The notes below the pieces were generated by a model that saw only the letters and a list, made by a program, of their open reading frames with translations, ran no database searches and was not told the DNA's origin. This document shows, piece by piece, positions 51,182 to 60,891 of a stretch of 64,000 nt of DNA. The stretch lies in the NCBI RefSeq assembly GCF_008806595.1, contig NZ_VZRB01000013.1:62001-126000 (forward strand), given 5' to 3'. This DNA is from Streptomyces luteolifulvus (GTDB lineage Bacteria > Actinomycetota > Actinomycetes > Streptomycetales > Streptomycetaceae). A program made the translations under genes and the position numbers. Within the stretch, counting starts at the first letter, position 1, and the number at the start of each line of letters is the position of its first letter.

Positions 51182-53152
51182 ATGTACCGTCCGCGCATGC
51201 CGAAACGCATGCGCCTCACGACCTGGAGACCGCTCGCGACGGCGGCGATCGCCGCCCTGACGGCCGCACTCCTGACCCCCGCCGCGGCCCACGGCGCCCC
51301 GCGCGAGAGCCGGCCCGTCTACTCGTACGACAACGCGATCCGCGAGGCCGTCTGGGTGGCCACCGGCCTAGACGGCGACGGCGACGGGAAGACCGACCGG
51401 GTCGCCGTCGACATCGTCCGCCCGCGCGAACCCGCCCAGCAGGGCCGCAAGGTGCCCGTCATCATGGACGCCAGCCCCTACTACTCCTGCTGCGGGCGCG
51501 GCAACGAGAGCCAGAAGAAGACGTACGACGGGGGCGGCAACGTTGTCCGGATGCCGCTGTTCTACGACAACTACTTCGTGCCCCGCGGCTACGCCTTCGT
51601 CGGCGTCGACCTCGCCGGCACCAACCGCTCCGACGGCTGCGTGGACGTGGGCGGCCGCTCCGACATCCGGTCCGCGAAGGCCGTCGTCGACTGGCTGAAC
51701 GGCCGAGCCAGGGCCTACACCACCCGCACCGGCACGGTCCGCGCCAAGGCGGCCTGGACCAATGGCAGAACCGGGATGATCGGCAAGAGCTGGGACGGCA
51801 CGATCGCCAACGGAGTCGCGGCCACCGGAGTGAAGGGCCTGAAGACCGTCGTCCCGATCAGCGCCATCTCCTCCTGGTACGACTACTACTTCGCCAAGGG
51901 CGCACCCCTGTACGACTCCGGCCCCGACTGGCTGTCCGACTACGTCGACAGCCCCGATGCCCGCGCCAGATGCGCCGCCGTCCAGCGCAGGCTCGTCGAC
52001 GAGGCCCCGCGCACCGGCGACTGGACGTCGCTGTGGACCGAGCGCGACTACGTCAGGGACGCGGGCAAGGTGAAGGCGAGCGTGTTCGCGATCCACGGCC
52101 AACAGGACCTCAACGTTCGGATGAAGCACCTCGGCCAGTGGTGGGACGCCCTCGCGCAGCACGGTGTCGAGCGCAAGATCTGGCTCTCCCAGACCGGCCA
52201 CGTCGACCCCTTCGACTTCCGCCGCGCCACCTGGGTCGACACCCTGCACCGCTGGTTCGACCACGAACTGCTCGGCTACGACAACGGCATCGACCGTGAG
52301 CCCATGGCCGACATCGAGCGCCACCCCGACCAGTGGATCACCTCGAAGGTCTGGCCCCCGCGCGGCACGGCCACCACGACCCTGCGCCCGGACTCGGGCC
52401 CACAGCCCGGCGTCGGCACGCTCGGCCCGAACAGGGGCACCGGCACCGAGACCTTCACCGACGACCCGCAGCACGGCGAGACGGACTGGGCCGCACGGAT
52501 CGACACCTCCACGCCCGACAAGGCCGGCTTCGTGACCGTTCCGCTCACCCGCGGCCTGCGCCTTTCCGGCTCCTCCGAGGTCAAGGTCACCGCCACCCCC
52601 ACCACCTCGACGGCGCACCTGTCCGCCGTCCTGGTCGACCTCGGCCCCGACACCATCCGCGACTACGCCGCGAGCGGCGAGGGCATCACCACGCTCACCG
52701 ACCGCACCTGCTGGGGCGCCAGCAGCGCGGGCGACAGCGCCTGCTTCAAGGACACACGGGCCAGGACCGCCGACGTCGACCACACGGTCGTCAGCCGCGG
52801 CTGGGCCGACCTCGGCAACCACGCCTCCGACGCGAAGGGCGTCCCGCTCACCCCGGGCAAGGCGTACACCATCACCCTGGACCTTGCGGCCACCGACCAT
52901 GTCGTCCCGGCCGGCCACCGCCTGGCCCTGATCGTCGCGGGCACCGACAAGGACCTCATCGACCCGCCGTCCAGCCCGCCCACGCTCACGCTCGACCTGT
53001 CCCGTACGTCGGCCCGTGTGCCGCTGGTCGGCGGGGCGCCGGCGTTCGCCCGGGCCACCGCGGGCCCGGCGTCCGCCGCACCGCGGGCCACGCCCCTCGA
53101 CGGGGTCCAGGCGCCGGGCACGGTCCACCGGATCCCCGGAGGGAGCCGGTGA
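51182..53152 (+). CDS. Secreted X-prolyl dipeptidyl peptidase (S15, CocE/NonD family)
   Basis: This 656-residue precursor has a twin-basic n-region and a signal peptide ending AHGA (about residue 38). The alpha/beta-hydrolase part carries the nucleophile Ser in GKSWDGT (about 203), Asp in HGQQDLNV (about 306) and His in TGHVDPF (about 339). A beta-sandwich C-terminal domain follows (from about 400), as in S15 peptidases. It removes X-Pro dipeptides from peptides outside the cell. GGAGT precedes the ATG. Confidence 0.9.
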   Translation: MYRPRMPKRMRLTTWRPLATAAIAALTAALLTPAAAHGAPRESRPVYSYDNAIREAVWVATGLDGDGDGKTDRVAVDIVRPREPAQQGRKVPVIMDASPYYSCCGRGNESQKKTYDGGGNVVRMPLFYDNYFVPRGYAFVGVDLAGTNRSDGCVDVGGRSDIRSAKAVVDWLNGRARAYTTRTGTVRAKAAWTNGRTGMIGKSWDGTIANGVAATGVKGLKTVVPISAISSWYDYYFAKGAPLYDSGPDWLSDYVDSPDARARCAAVQRRLVDEAPRTGDWTSLWTERDYVRDAGKVKASVFAIHGQQDLNVRMKHLGQWWDALAQHGVERKIWLSQTGHVDPFDFRRATWVDTLHRWFDHELLGYDNGIDREPMADIERHPDQWITSKVWPPRGTATTTLRPDSGPQPGVGTLGPNRGTGTETFTDDPQHGETDWAARIDTSTPDKAGFVTVPLTRGLRLSGSSEVKVTATPTTSTAHLSAVLVDLGPDTIRDYAASGEGITTLTDRTCWGASSAGDSACFKDTRARTADVDHTVVSRGWADLGNHASDAKGVPLTPGKAYTITLDLAATDHVVPAGHRLALIVAGTDKDLIDPPSSPPTLTLDLSRTSARVPLVGGAPAFARATAGPASAAPRATPLDGVQAPGTVHRIPGGSR

Positions 53153-53183
53153 GCGCCTTCCCGACGCCGGGCCGCTGACCCGT

Positions 53184-54140
53184 TCAGCCGGAGGAGGCGG
53201 CCAGGTCCGCCGCCTCCTCCGCACAGCCCCAGGCCACGGTCACGCCCGCGCCTCCATGGCCGTAGTTGTGCACCAGCACCCGTCCGTCCGGCAGCGGTTC
53301 GCGCTCCAGCCGGACCGAGTCCCGCACCGGCCGCAGCCCCACCCGGTGCTCCAGGATCCGCGCCCCGGCGATCTCGGGCCGCAGCGCCGCGCACCGCCGT
53401 ACGATCGCCTCGGCCACGGACGGATCCGGCACCGTCGACCACACGCCCTCCTGCGCCGTGCCGCCGAGCAGCAGCCGGCCCGGCTGCGGGAAGAAGTAGG
53501 CCATCTCCCCGGCGGCGTCGGTGGAGACGAGCCAGGTGCGCATGCCGGGGTTCTCCACGACGACCAGCTGTCCCCGCACGGGACGCACCGACGTGTCCGG
53601 CACGAGCTCGCGGGCGCCCAGCCCCGTGCAGTTGACCACGACCGGCGCGTCCGCCTCCGCGAGGCCGGACACCGTGCGCTGCTCGACCGAACCGCCCGCC
53701 GCGAGGAACCGCTCCCGCAGCCATCGCAGATGGACGGGCATGTCGATGAGCGGTAGCCGCGCCCACACCCCGGTGCCCGTGTACTCCCGCGCCGTCGACG
53801 CCCGAAGCCCCCGCACCCGGCCCGCCGTCCACGCCTGCGCCCCGGCAGGGTCGGCCTCGCCCAACACCCCTTCGACCATGCGTACGCCGGTCCGCTCGGG
53901 CCGTGCGGCCAACTCCTCGTACACGTCCAGGGAGCGCAGTGCCCAGGTGCGCGCGAGCGCCACCGGCTCGATCCGGTACGGCCACCACAGCGCACCCGCG
54001 ACCGCCGAGGTGGTCCGCTCGACGGGATCCCGCGTCCACACGCGCACCCGGACGCCCCGCTCGGCGAGGACCATGGCCGTCGTCAGCCCGATGATCCCGC
54101 CGCCGACCACGACGACCTCGCCGCCCTGCCCACTGTCCAC
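53184..54140 (-). CDS. D-amino acid oxidase (FAD-dependent)
   Basis: This 318-residue FAD enzyme has the dinucleotide motif VVVVGGGIIGLTTAMVLAERG at the N-terminus, VVNCTGLGAREL in the middle, and the substrate-site RPVRDSVRLE and HNYGHGGAGVTVAWGCA at the end. These match D-amino acid oxidases. It deaminates D-amino acids, perhaps from cell-wall turnover. Start GTG at 54140. It sits 31 bp past the convergent peptidase stop. Confidence 0.91.
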   Translation of the reverse strand: MDSGQGGEVVVVGGGIIGLTTAMVLAERGVRVRVWTRDPVERTTSAVAGALWWPYRIEPVALARTWALRSLDVYEELAARPERTGVRMVEGVLGEADPAGAQAWTAGRVRGLRASTAREYTGTGVWARLPLIDMPVHLRWLRERFLAAGGSVEQRTVSGLAEADAPVVVNCTGLGARELVPDTSVRPVRGQLVVVENPGMRTWLVSTDAAGEMAYFFPQPGRLLLGGTAQEGVWSTVPDPSVAEAIVRRCAALRPEIAGARILEHRVGLRPVRDSVRLEREPLPDGRVLVHNYGHGGAGVTVAWGCAEEAADLAASSG

Positions 54141-54206
54141 GCGCCGACGCTAGCGGAATGTGCCGTGTCGTGCGCGGACCGGGCCCGATGTGGGAATACT
54201 CCCCGT

Positions 54207-55229
54207 ATGTCTGCCGCATACGCGACCTTCGCCCTGGCACCGGCGATGCGTGCCGGTGGAGTCCTCGCAGGCGGTGACTACCAAGTCCACCGGGACTTCG
54301 TGGACTTCATCGTCGACGGACGCCCGCTGCTGTTCCGGCTCTCCGACCTCGATGCCGTCTCCCCGCTCGCCTCCGACGTCCCGCCCGCGATCTTCACCGC
54401 CCAGGTCCGCAGTCTGCTGCTGGAGACGGAGGCACCGCTGCCCGGCGGCCGCTACGTCGTCTACGGCTGCCCCGAGTGCGAGGACCTGGCCTGCGGCGCC
54501 GTCACGGCGGTCATCGCGCGCGACGGCGACGACTACATCTGGCGGGACTTCGCCTGGCAGACCGACGAACAGGCCGACCTGCACCTGAGCGGCTACCACG
54601 GCATCGGCCCCTTCCGGTTCCGGGGGACCGAGTACCGCGCGGCACTGGCCTCCCTGCTGGACGGCGACGGGAGCGGCGCCCGCCGCCGGGTCCTGCTGAT
54701 CGGCGCCCGCGTCGCCGTCCTGGCCAAGCTCGCCGCCGCGCTGCGCGGCATCGGCATCGGCGCGGACATCGCCCATGACGCGAACGACGTACCCGCCGAG
54801 GAACTGCGTGCCTACGGCGCCGTCGCCTTCGGCCGCGCCGTCCCCCAGGCGGAACGGGACGCGGTACGCCGCTCCTTCGAACGCGCCGGTGTCGACGTCG
54901 CCCATGTCGACGGCCTCGCCCCGATCGTTCCTCTCCTCGTCGCCCAGATCCAGCACGCCCTGGACCGCAGCCCCCTGGAGAGACGCCGGCTGGCCGGGCT
55001 GGTGGCCGCCGACGGCGAGGCGGGCGTCGAGGTCACCGCCCCGTGCCGGGTCCGGCTCACCGCGTACCGTCTCGACCGCCTCCACCGCACCCACACCCAC
55101 GAGATCTTCGACGGCGTCCTGGAGGCCGGACACCACCGCATCGCCCTCGACGCCGAGGCGGTGAAGGGCGAGGCCTTCGTGGTGGCCCGCACCTTTGGAA
55201 GCGTGCTGGTGGAGGCCGTGTCACGGTGA
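54207..55229 (+). CDS. Conserved hypothetical protein, 340 aa
   Basis: I recognise no catalytic family. The N-terminal 150 residues are beta-rich with two closely spaced cysteines (YGCPECEDLACGAV), which could bind a metal. The C-terminal half looks like a Rossmann-type alpha/beta domain (VLLIGARVAVLAKLAAALRG). Similar Streptomyces proteins are loosely called oxidoreductase. It lies 48 bp upstream of the ABC-F gene on the same strand. No signal peptide. Confidence 0.75.
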   Translation: MSAAYATFALAPAMRAGGVLAGGDYQVHRDFVDFIVDGRPLLFRLSDLDAVSPLASDVPPAIFTAQVRSLLLETEAPLPGGRYVVYGCPECEDLACGAVTAVIARDGDDYIWRDFAWQTDEQADLHLSGYHGIGPFRFRGTEYRAALASLLDGDGSGARRRVLLIGARVAVLAKLAAALRGIGIGADIAHDANDVPAEELRAYGAVAFGRAVPQAERDAVRRSFERAGVDVAHVDGLAPIVPLLVAQIQHALDRSPLERRRLAGLVAADGEAGVEVTAPCRVRLTAYRLDRLHRTHTHEIFDGVLEAGHHRIALDAEAVKGEAFVVARTFGSVLVEAVSR

Positions 55230-55277
55230 ATACCGGGACACCGCCGCGCCGGGGCGACCGTTAGGATCGGCGCTCTG

Positions 55278-56918
55278 ATGACTGCCACCCTCGTCGCCAA
55301 GAACCTCGCCGCCGGCCACGGCGACCGCTCCCTGTTCACCGGGCTCGACCTCGTCGTCGCACCCGGTGAGGTGATCGGCCTCGTCGGGGCCAACGGAGCC
55401 GGCAAGTCCACGCTGCTCAGGCTGCTCGCCGGACTGGCCGCACCGGAGGAGGGGGAGCTGCGGCTGTCCCCGCCCACAGCGACCGTCGGGCATCTGCCGC
55501 AGGAGCCGGAGCGCCGGCCCGGCGAGACCGTACGGGCGTTCCTCGCCCGCCGTACCGGAGTCGCCGAGGCCCAGCGGGCGATGGACGAGGCCACCGAGGC
55601 ACTCGTCGACGGAGCACCCGGCGCCGACGACGCGTACGCGACGAGCCTGGAGCGCTGGCTCGGGCTCGGCGGCGCCGACCTGGACGAGCGTGCCGAGGAG
55701 GTCGCCGACACCCTGGGCCTGGCCGTGGGCCTGGACCAGCCGATGACCTCGCTCTCCGGCGGGCAGGCGGCCAGAGCCGGACTGGCCTCACTGCTGCTGT
55801 CCCGCTACGACGTCTTCCTGCTCGACGAGCCGACCAACGACCTCGACCTGGACGGCCTGGAACGGCTCGAACGCTTCGTGAGCGGCCTGCGCGCCGGGAC
55901 GGTCGTCGTCAGCCACGACCGCGAGTTCCTCACCCGCACGGTCACCAAGGTCCTCGAACTCGACCTGGCCCAGCGGCAGATCAACCTGTACGGCGGCGGC
56001 TACGCGGCCTATCTGGAGGAGCGGGAGGTGGCCCGTCGGCACGCCCGCGACGGCTACGAGGAGTACGCCGACAAGAAGGCGGCGCTCCAGGACCGGGCGC
56101 AGATGCAGCGCGCCTGGATGGACAAGGGCGTCAAGAACGCGCGCCGAAAGTCGGGCAACGACAATGACAAGATCGGCCGTAAGTTCCGCAGCGAGGCCAG
56201 CGAGAAGCAGGCCGCGAAGGCCCGGCAGACCCAGCGCATGATCGAACGGCTGGAGGTCGTCGAGGAGCCCCGCAAGGAGTGGGAGCTGCGCATGGAGATC
56301 GCGGCGGCGCCGCGCTCGGGCGCGGTGGTCGCCACGCTCCGGGACGCCGAGGTGCGCCACGGCGACTTCGTGCTCGGTCCGGTCTCGCTCCAGATCGACT
56401 GGGCGGACCGGGTGGCGGTCACCGGAGCCAACGGCGCCGGCAAGTCGACCCTGCTCGGCGCGCTGCTGGGCCGCGTTCCGCTGGACGCCGGCTCGGCAGC
56501 GCTGGGCCCTGGAGTCCTGGTCGGTGAGGTCGACCAGGCCCGGGGGCTCTTCCATGGTCCGGAGTCCCTGCTGGACGCCTTCTGCGCGGCGGTGCCGGAC
56601 ACCGAACCGGTCGAAGTGCGTACGCTCCTGGCCAAGTTCGGGCTGAAAGCGGACCATGTCCTGCGCCCGGCGGCCACCCTCTCGCCGGGCGAGCGCACAA
56701 GGGCGGCGCTTGCTCTCCTTCAGGGCAGGGGTGTCAATCTGCTCGTCCTGGACGAGCCGACCAACCACCTGGACCTTCCGGCGATCGAACAGCTGGAGTC
56801 GGCCCTCGACAGCTACGAGGGCACGCTGCTCCTCGTCACCCACGACCGGCGGATGCTGGACGCGGTGCGGGTGACACGGCGCCTGGAGGTGGCGGACGGC
56901 AAGGTGACGGAACGGTAG
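55278..56918 (+). CDS. ABC-F family ATPase (intact)
   Basis: This 546-residue protein has two ABC ATPase domains and no membrane domain. Walker A sites are GANGAGKST at 37-45 and again at about 388-396; Walker B/EPTN motifs (LLDEPTNDLD, LVLDEPTNHLD) and both signatures (LSGGQ, LSPGE) are present. A charged linker (about 240-330) joins them. ABC-F proteins bind the ribosomal E site and regulate translation or protect against antibiotics. It provides a local comparison for the broken ABC-F gene at 21-34 kb. Confidence 0.92.
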   Translation: MTATLVAKNLAAGHGDRSLFTGLDLVVAPGEVIGLVGANGAGKSTLLRLLAGLAAPEEGELRLSPPTATVGHLPQEPERRPGETVRAFLARRTGVAEAQRAMDEATEALVDGAPGADDAYATSLERWLGLGGADLDERAEEVADTLGLAVGLDQPMTSLSGGQAARAGLASLLLSRYDVFLLDEPTNDLDLDGLERLERFVSGLRAGTVVVSHDREFLTRTVTKVLELDLAQRQINLYGGGYAAYLEEREVARRHARDGYEEYADKKAALQDRAQMQRAWMDKGVKNARRKSGNDNDKIGRKFRSEASEKQAAKARQTQRMIERLEVVEEPRKEWELRMEIAAAPRSGAVVATLRDAEVRHGDFVLGPVSLQIDWADRVAVTGANGAGKSTLLGALLGRVPLDAGSAALGPGVLVGEVDQARGLFHGPESLLDAFCAAVPDTEPVEVRTLLAKFGLKADHVLRPAATLSPGERTRAALALLQGRGVNLLVLDEPTNHLDLPAIEQLESALDSYEGTLLLVTHDRRMLDAVRVTRRLEVADGKVTER

Positions 56919-56930
56919 GCGCTCCGCTGG

Positions 56931-57030
56931 GTGCGGTCGCCGTCTGCGGGTGCGTTGTGGCTGGTCGCGCCCGCGCGGCGGAGCCGCACATCCACACAGC
57001 CCCGCGCCCCCGAGGGGGCGCTTCCGTCAC
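56931..57030. repeat. Streptomyces dispersed intergenic repeat
   Basis: The run GCGGGTGCGTTGTGGCTGGT, then CGCGCCCGC and later CCCCGCGCCCC, is a sequence seen between many Streptomyces genes (from memory). It lies between convergent genes and includes the terminator stem at 57004-57021. Confidence 0.6.
57004..57021. terminator. Bidirectional GC-rich terminator stem
   Basis: GCGCCCCC and GGGGGCGC face each other across GA (effectively a 7-bp stem with a 4-nt loop) between the convergent ABC-F and Tex genes. Confidence 0.6.
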
Positions 57031-57050
57031 CTTGGCCGTGTCGTACCCGA

Positions 57051-59423
57051 CTACCGCCGCTTGGGGTCCAGCAGTCCCGCTCGTCGCAGGGCGTCGGCCA
57101 TCGCGCTGTTGGCGGGCGGGGGTGCCTGGCGGGAGCCGCCGCCGTCACGGCCCTGACGCTGCTGGCGCTGCTGCGGCGGACGCCCGCCGCGCTGCCGGCG
57201 CTCGCCTCCGCCGCCCTGCTGACCCTGCGGGGCGGCCTCGTCGTCGAGGCGCAGGGTCAGCGAGATCCGCTTGCGCGGGATGTCGACGTCCAGCACCTTC
57301 ACCTTGACGATGTCCCCGGGCTTGACCACGTCCCGCGGATCCTTCACGAACGTCCTCGACATCGCGGAGACATGCACCAGGCCGTCCTGGTGGACGCCGA
57401 CGTCCACGAACGCCCCGAAGGCGGCCACATTGGTGACCACGCCCTCCAGGACCATGCCGGAGGCCAGGTCGGAGATCTTCTCCACGCCCTCCTTGAAGGT
57501 GGCCGTCTTGAAGGCGGGCCGCGGGTCGCGTCCGGGCTTCTCCAGCTCCCTGAGGATGTCGGTCACCGTCGGCAGACCGAACGTCTCGTCCACGAAGTCC
57601 CCCGGCTTCATCGAGCGCAGCACGCTCGTGTTGCCGATGAGCGCGGCCACCTCCTGCCCGGCGGTCTTCACCATCCGCCGCACCACCGGGTACGCCTCCG
57701 GGTGCACGCTGGAGGCGTCCAGCGGGTCGTCGCCGCCGCGGATCCGCAGGAAGCCCGCGCACTGCTCGTACGCCTTCGGACCGAGCCGCGCCACGCTCTT
57801 GAGCTGGGTGCGCGAGGTGAAGGGGCCGTTGGTGTCGCGATGCGCCACGATGTTCTCGGCGAGCCCCGAGGTGATGCCGGAGACCCTGGCGAGCAGCGGC
57901 GCCGACGCCGTGTTGACGTCGACCCCCACGCCGTTCACACAGTCCTCCACCACCGCGTCCAGCGAACGCGACAGCTTCACCTCGGACAGGTCGTGCTGGT
58001 ACTGCCCGACGCCGATCGACTTGGGGTCGATCTTCACCAGCTCGGCGAGCGGATCCTGGAGCCGGCGCGCGATCGACACGGCGCCGCGCAGCGACACGTC
58101 CATGTCGGGCAGCTCCTGCGAGGCGAACGCGGAGGCCGAGTACACGGAGGCGCCCGCCTCGGAGACCATCACCTTGGTGAGCGTCAACTCGGGGTGCCTG
58201 GTGATGAGTTCACCGGCGAGCTTGTCCGTCTCCCGGGACGCCGTGCCGTTGCCGATCGCGATCAGTTCGACCGCGTGCTCCTTGGCGAGGCTTGACAGCT
58301 TGGCGATCGCCTCGTCCCACTTGTTGGCCGGGACATGCGGATAGATCACGTCCGTCGCCACGACCTTGCCGGTCGCGTCGACGACGGCGACCTTCACACC
58401 CGTACGGAACCCGGGGTCCAGCCCCAGCGTCGCGCGCGTGCCGGCGGGGGCGGCGAGCAGCAGGTCACGGAGGTTCGCCGCGAACACGCCCACGGCCTCG
58501 TCCTCCGCCGCCGTCCGCAGCCGCAGCCTGAGGTCGATGCCGAGGTGCACCAGGAGGCGGGTGCGCCAGGCCCAGCGGACCGTGTCCTTGAGCCACTTGT
58601 CGGCGGGACGCCCGCGGTCGGCGATCCCGAACTTCACCGCGACGATGCCCTCGTACGACGACGGCCCCTCCGTCGGCTCCTCCGGCTCCAGGACGAGGTC
58701 GAGGACCTCCTCCTTCTCGCCGCGCAGCATGGCGAGGATGCGGTGCGAGGGCAGCTCGGTGAACGGCTCGGCGAAGTCGAAGTAGTCGGCGAACTTGGCG
58801 CCCGCCTCCTCCTTGCCGTCCCGCACCTTGGCGGCCAGCCGGCCGCGCACCCACATGCGCTCGCGCAGCTCGCCGATCAGGTCGGCGTCCTCCGAGAACC
58901 GCTCGGTGAGGATCGCCCGCGCGCCGTCCAGGGCGGCCTGCGGATCGGCGACCCCCTTGTCGGCGTCGACGAACGCGGCGGCCGCGGCGAGCGGCTGCAC
59001 GCCCGGGTCGCCGAGCAGCCCGTCGGCGAGGGGTTCGAGCCCGGCCTCGCGCGCGATCTGCGCCTTGGTGCGCCGCTTCGGCTTGTACGGGAGGTAGATG
59101 TCCTCGAGCCGGGCCTTGGTCTCGGCCGCGCGGATCTGCGCCTCCAGCTCCTCGGTGAGCTTGCCCTGCTCGCGCACGGAGTCGAGGATCGCCGTCCGCC
59201 GCTCCTCCAGCTCCCGCAGATAGCGCAGCCGCTCCTCGAGGGTGCGCAGCTGCGCGTCGTCGAGCATCTCGGTCGCTTCCTTGCGGTAGCGGGCGATGAA
59301 GGGCACCGTCGAACCGCCGTCGAGCAGTTCCACGGCGGCCTTGACCTGCCGCTCCCGTACGCCGAGCTCTTCGGCGATCCTGCCTTCGATGGACCCTGCT
59401 CCGAGGGACCCGGGTGTGGTCAC
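57051..59423 (-). CDS. tex: Tex-family RNA-binding protein
   Basis: This 790-residue protein has the full Tex layout: N-terminal helix-turn-helix, a YqgF/RuvX-like nuclease fold (LGLDPGFRTGVKVAVVDATG), tandem helix-hairpin-helix segments (VNTASAPLLARVSGI), and an S1 RNA-binding domain near 645-720 (GVVTNVAAFGAFVDVGVHQD). A Gln/Arg/Gly-rich tail ends in AMADALRRAGLLDPKRR-like sequence. It acts in transcription processes by binding nucleic acid. The GTG at 59423 is preferred; an in-frame GTG at 59444 adds 7 residues. Confidence 0.92.
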   Translation of the reverse strand: MTTPGSLGAGSIEGRIAEELGVRERQVKAAVELLDGGSTVPFIARYRKEATEMLDDAQLRTLEERLRYLRELEERRTAILDSVREQGKLTEELEAQIRAAETKARLEDIYLPYKPKRRTKAQIAREAGLEPLADGLLGDPGVQPLAAAAAFVDADKGVADPQAALDGARAILTERFSEDADLIGELRERMWVRGRLAAKVRDGKEEAGAKFADYFDFAEPFTELPSHRILAMLRGEKEEVLDLVLEPEEPTEGPSSYEGIVAVKFGIADRGRPADKWLKDTVRWAWRTRLLVHLGIDLRLRLRTAAEDEAVGVFAANLRDLLLAAPAGTRATLGLDPGFRTGVKVAVVDATGKVVATDVIYPHVPANKWDEAIAKLSSLAKEHAVELIAIGNGTASRETDKLAGELITRHPELTLTKVMVSEAGASVYSASAFASQELPDMDVSLRGAVSIARRLQDPLAELVKIDPKSIGVGQYQHDLSEVKLSRSLDAVVEDCVNGVGVDVNTASAPLLARVSGITSGLAENIVAHRDTNGPFTSRTQLKSVARLGPKAYEQCAGFLRIRGGDDPLDASSVHPEAYPVVRRMVKTAGQEVAALIGNTSVLRSMKPGDFVDETFGLPTVTDILRELEKPGRDPRPAFKTATFKEGVEKISDLASGMVLEGVVTNVAAFGAFVDVGVHQDGLVHVSAMSRTFVKDPRDVVKPGDIVKVKVLDVDIPRKRISLTLRLDDEAAPQGQQGGGGERRQRGGRPPQQRQQRQGRDGGGSRQAPPPANSAMADALRRAGLLDPKRR

Positions 59424-59523
59424 GATCCCGTACCGCCTTCTCACTGAGGTTGCGCGGTAATTGTGGCAGGTGGCACCGACAACCGGGGATCAAGGGCGGC
59501 ACACGGCGGGCCGGGCGGCGGAA

Positions 59524-59655
59524 TCAGGCCCTGCGGCTGCGCGTGGAGCCCGAGGCCCCGCCGAAGAGCCTGGCCAGCATCCGGAAGGGCAGCGTCACCA
59601 CGGTGGCGACGGCCGCGCCGATCTGCCGCAGAACATCTGCAATCGCACGGAACAC
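59524..59655 (-). CDS. LPFR-motif small protein, 43 aa
   Basis: This 43-residue protein has one amphipathic/hydrophobic helix (ADVLRQIGAAVATVV), then LPFRMLARLFGG and a basic tail. Streptomyces genomes carry a conserved small protein of this kind with an LPFR motif, of unknown function. The GTG start is preceded by GAAAGGGGAAG, a strong ribosome-binding site. Confidence 0.7.
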   Translation of the reverse strand: MFRAIADVLRQIGAAVATVVTLPFRMLARLFGGASGSTRSRRA

Positions 59656-59802
59656 GAACTTCCCCTTTCCTCTCCCGGCCCCCGTGGCCGGGAGAGACCC
59701 GGGTACCTCAGCTGCCCGGCGGCATGCTCGCCGTGCGACCGCGAGTGCCGTGCCGGCGAACGCCAGGTGCTCGTACGGTGCACGGTCCCTTCGGTCCGTC
59801 GC

Positions 59803-59913
59803 CCGCTCGATCTCCTCGCGCAGCGCGACGCCCTGCCCGGCGACGACCACGCCCAGGCCGTACAGCTGGCCACGGAGTACGACCCGCAGCCGCCCTACGA
59901 CGCCGGGTCGCCC
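59803..59913 (+). pseudogene. Remnant of a DJ-1/PfpI-family gene (C-terminus)
   Basis: About 37 residues in one frame (LAQRDALPGDDHAQAVQLAT, then EYDPQPPYDAGSP) match the typical C-terminal tail of DJ-1/PfpI proteins. No upstream domain or start is present, and the 3' end runs into the enoyl-CoA hydratase stop. The rest was probably lost by deletion. Confidence 0.6.
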
Positions 59914-60653
59914 ACGGTCCAGGTGAAGCTGGGCTGCCTGCGCTCCAGGAACGCGGCGACCCCCTCGGCGGTGTCGCCGCTGCCGCGTGCCTGCTCCGCC
60001 CAGTACGCGTCCCGGTCCGTGCGCCCGCCCGCGAACTCCTTCACGGCGGCCTGCGTCAGCTGCGAACGGGACACCAGCACGCGGGTGAACTCCCCGACCC
60101 GCTTGGCGAGTTCGCCCTCGGGCAGCACCTCGTCCACCAGGCCGGTCCGCAGCGCGCGCTGCGTGTCGATCAGCTCGCCCGAGAACAGCAGGTACTTGGC
60201 GGCGGCCGGGCCCACCAGCGACACCAGCCGCCGGGTGGAGGAGGCCGGATACACGATCCCGAGCTTCGCAGGCGTCACCCCGAACAGCGCACCCTCCTCG
60301 GCGAACCGCAGATCGCAGGCCGCCGCGAGCTGCGACCCGCCGCCCACGCAGTGCCCGCGGATCGCCGCCACCGTCGGCTTCGGGAACGCGGCGAGCGCCT
60401 CCTCCGCCCGCACGGCCAGACCCTGCGCCTCGTCCGGTGATCCCTGGAGTGCCGAGATGTCGGCCCCCGCACAGAACGTGCCGCCCTCCCCGGTCAGCAC
60501 CAGGGCCCGTACGTCGGGATCGGCAGCCAGTGTGTCGAGGAGCGGTGGCAGCGCCCGCCACATGGCGGCCGTCATGGCGTTGCGCTTGGCCGGATGGTGG
60601 ACGACGACGGTGGCCACCGAGTCGGTGACGCCGTGCAACAGCTGGGGCTCCAT
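59895..60653 (-). CDS. Enoyl-CoA hydratase/isomerase family protein
   Basis: This 252-residue crotonase-fold enzyme acts on acyl-CoA substrates. Oxyanion-hole elements are GTFCAGADISAL and AIRGHCVGGGSQLAAACDLR. The position of the second catalytic Glu (equivalent to Glu164 of rat hydratase) reads FGVTPAKLGIVYPASSTRRL, without the usual GxxE...P, so it may be an isomerase or another crotonase variant. ATG at 60653; divergent from the HATPase gene. Confidence 0.87.
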   Translation of the reverse strand: MEPQLLHGVTDSVATVVVHHPAKRNAMTAAMWRALPPLLDTLAADPDVRALVLTGEGGTFCAGADISALQGSPDEAQGLAVRAEEALAAFPKPTVAAIRGHCVGGGSQLAAACDLRFAEEGALFGVTPAKLGIVYPASSTRRLVSLVGPAAAKYLLFSGELIDTQRALRTGLVDEVLPEGELAKRVGEFTRVLVSRSQLTQAAVKEFAGGRTDRDAYWAEQARGSGDTAEGVAAFLERRQPSFTWTVGDPAS

Positions 60654-60891
60654 GCGGCGGATGCTATCCGTCCCCGTTCCGGCGGGCGTCGCCGCCCAAC
60701 CCGTACAACCCGAAGAGTGCGCCGAGGCGGCACAACAGGGCAGGAATCAGTCCCACAACTGACCGTGTCATACGCCAATGGTCAGAAACGCTCGATACCA
60801 GCTGACTTCTGGTCAGGTATCCGGCACGGAGCGGGTCGTTACCAACACTCGACGTGTGGTGACAATCGAGCGCAAGGGTGGAGACCGGACG

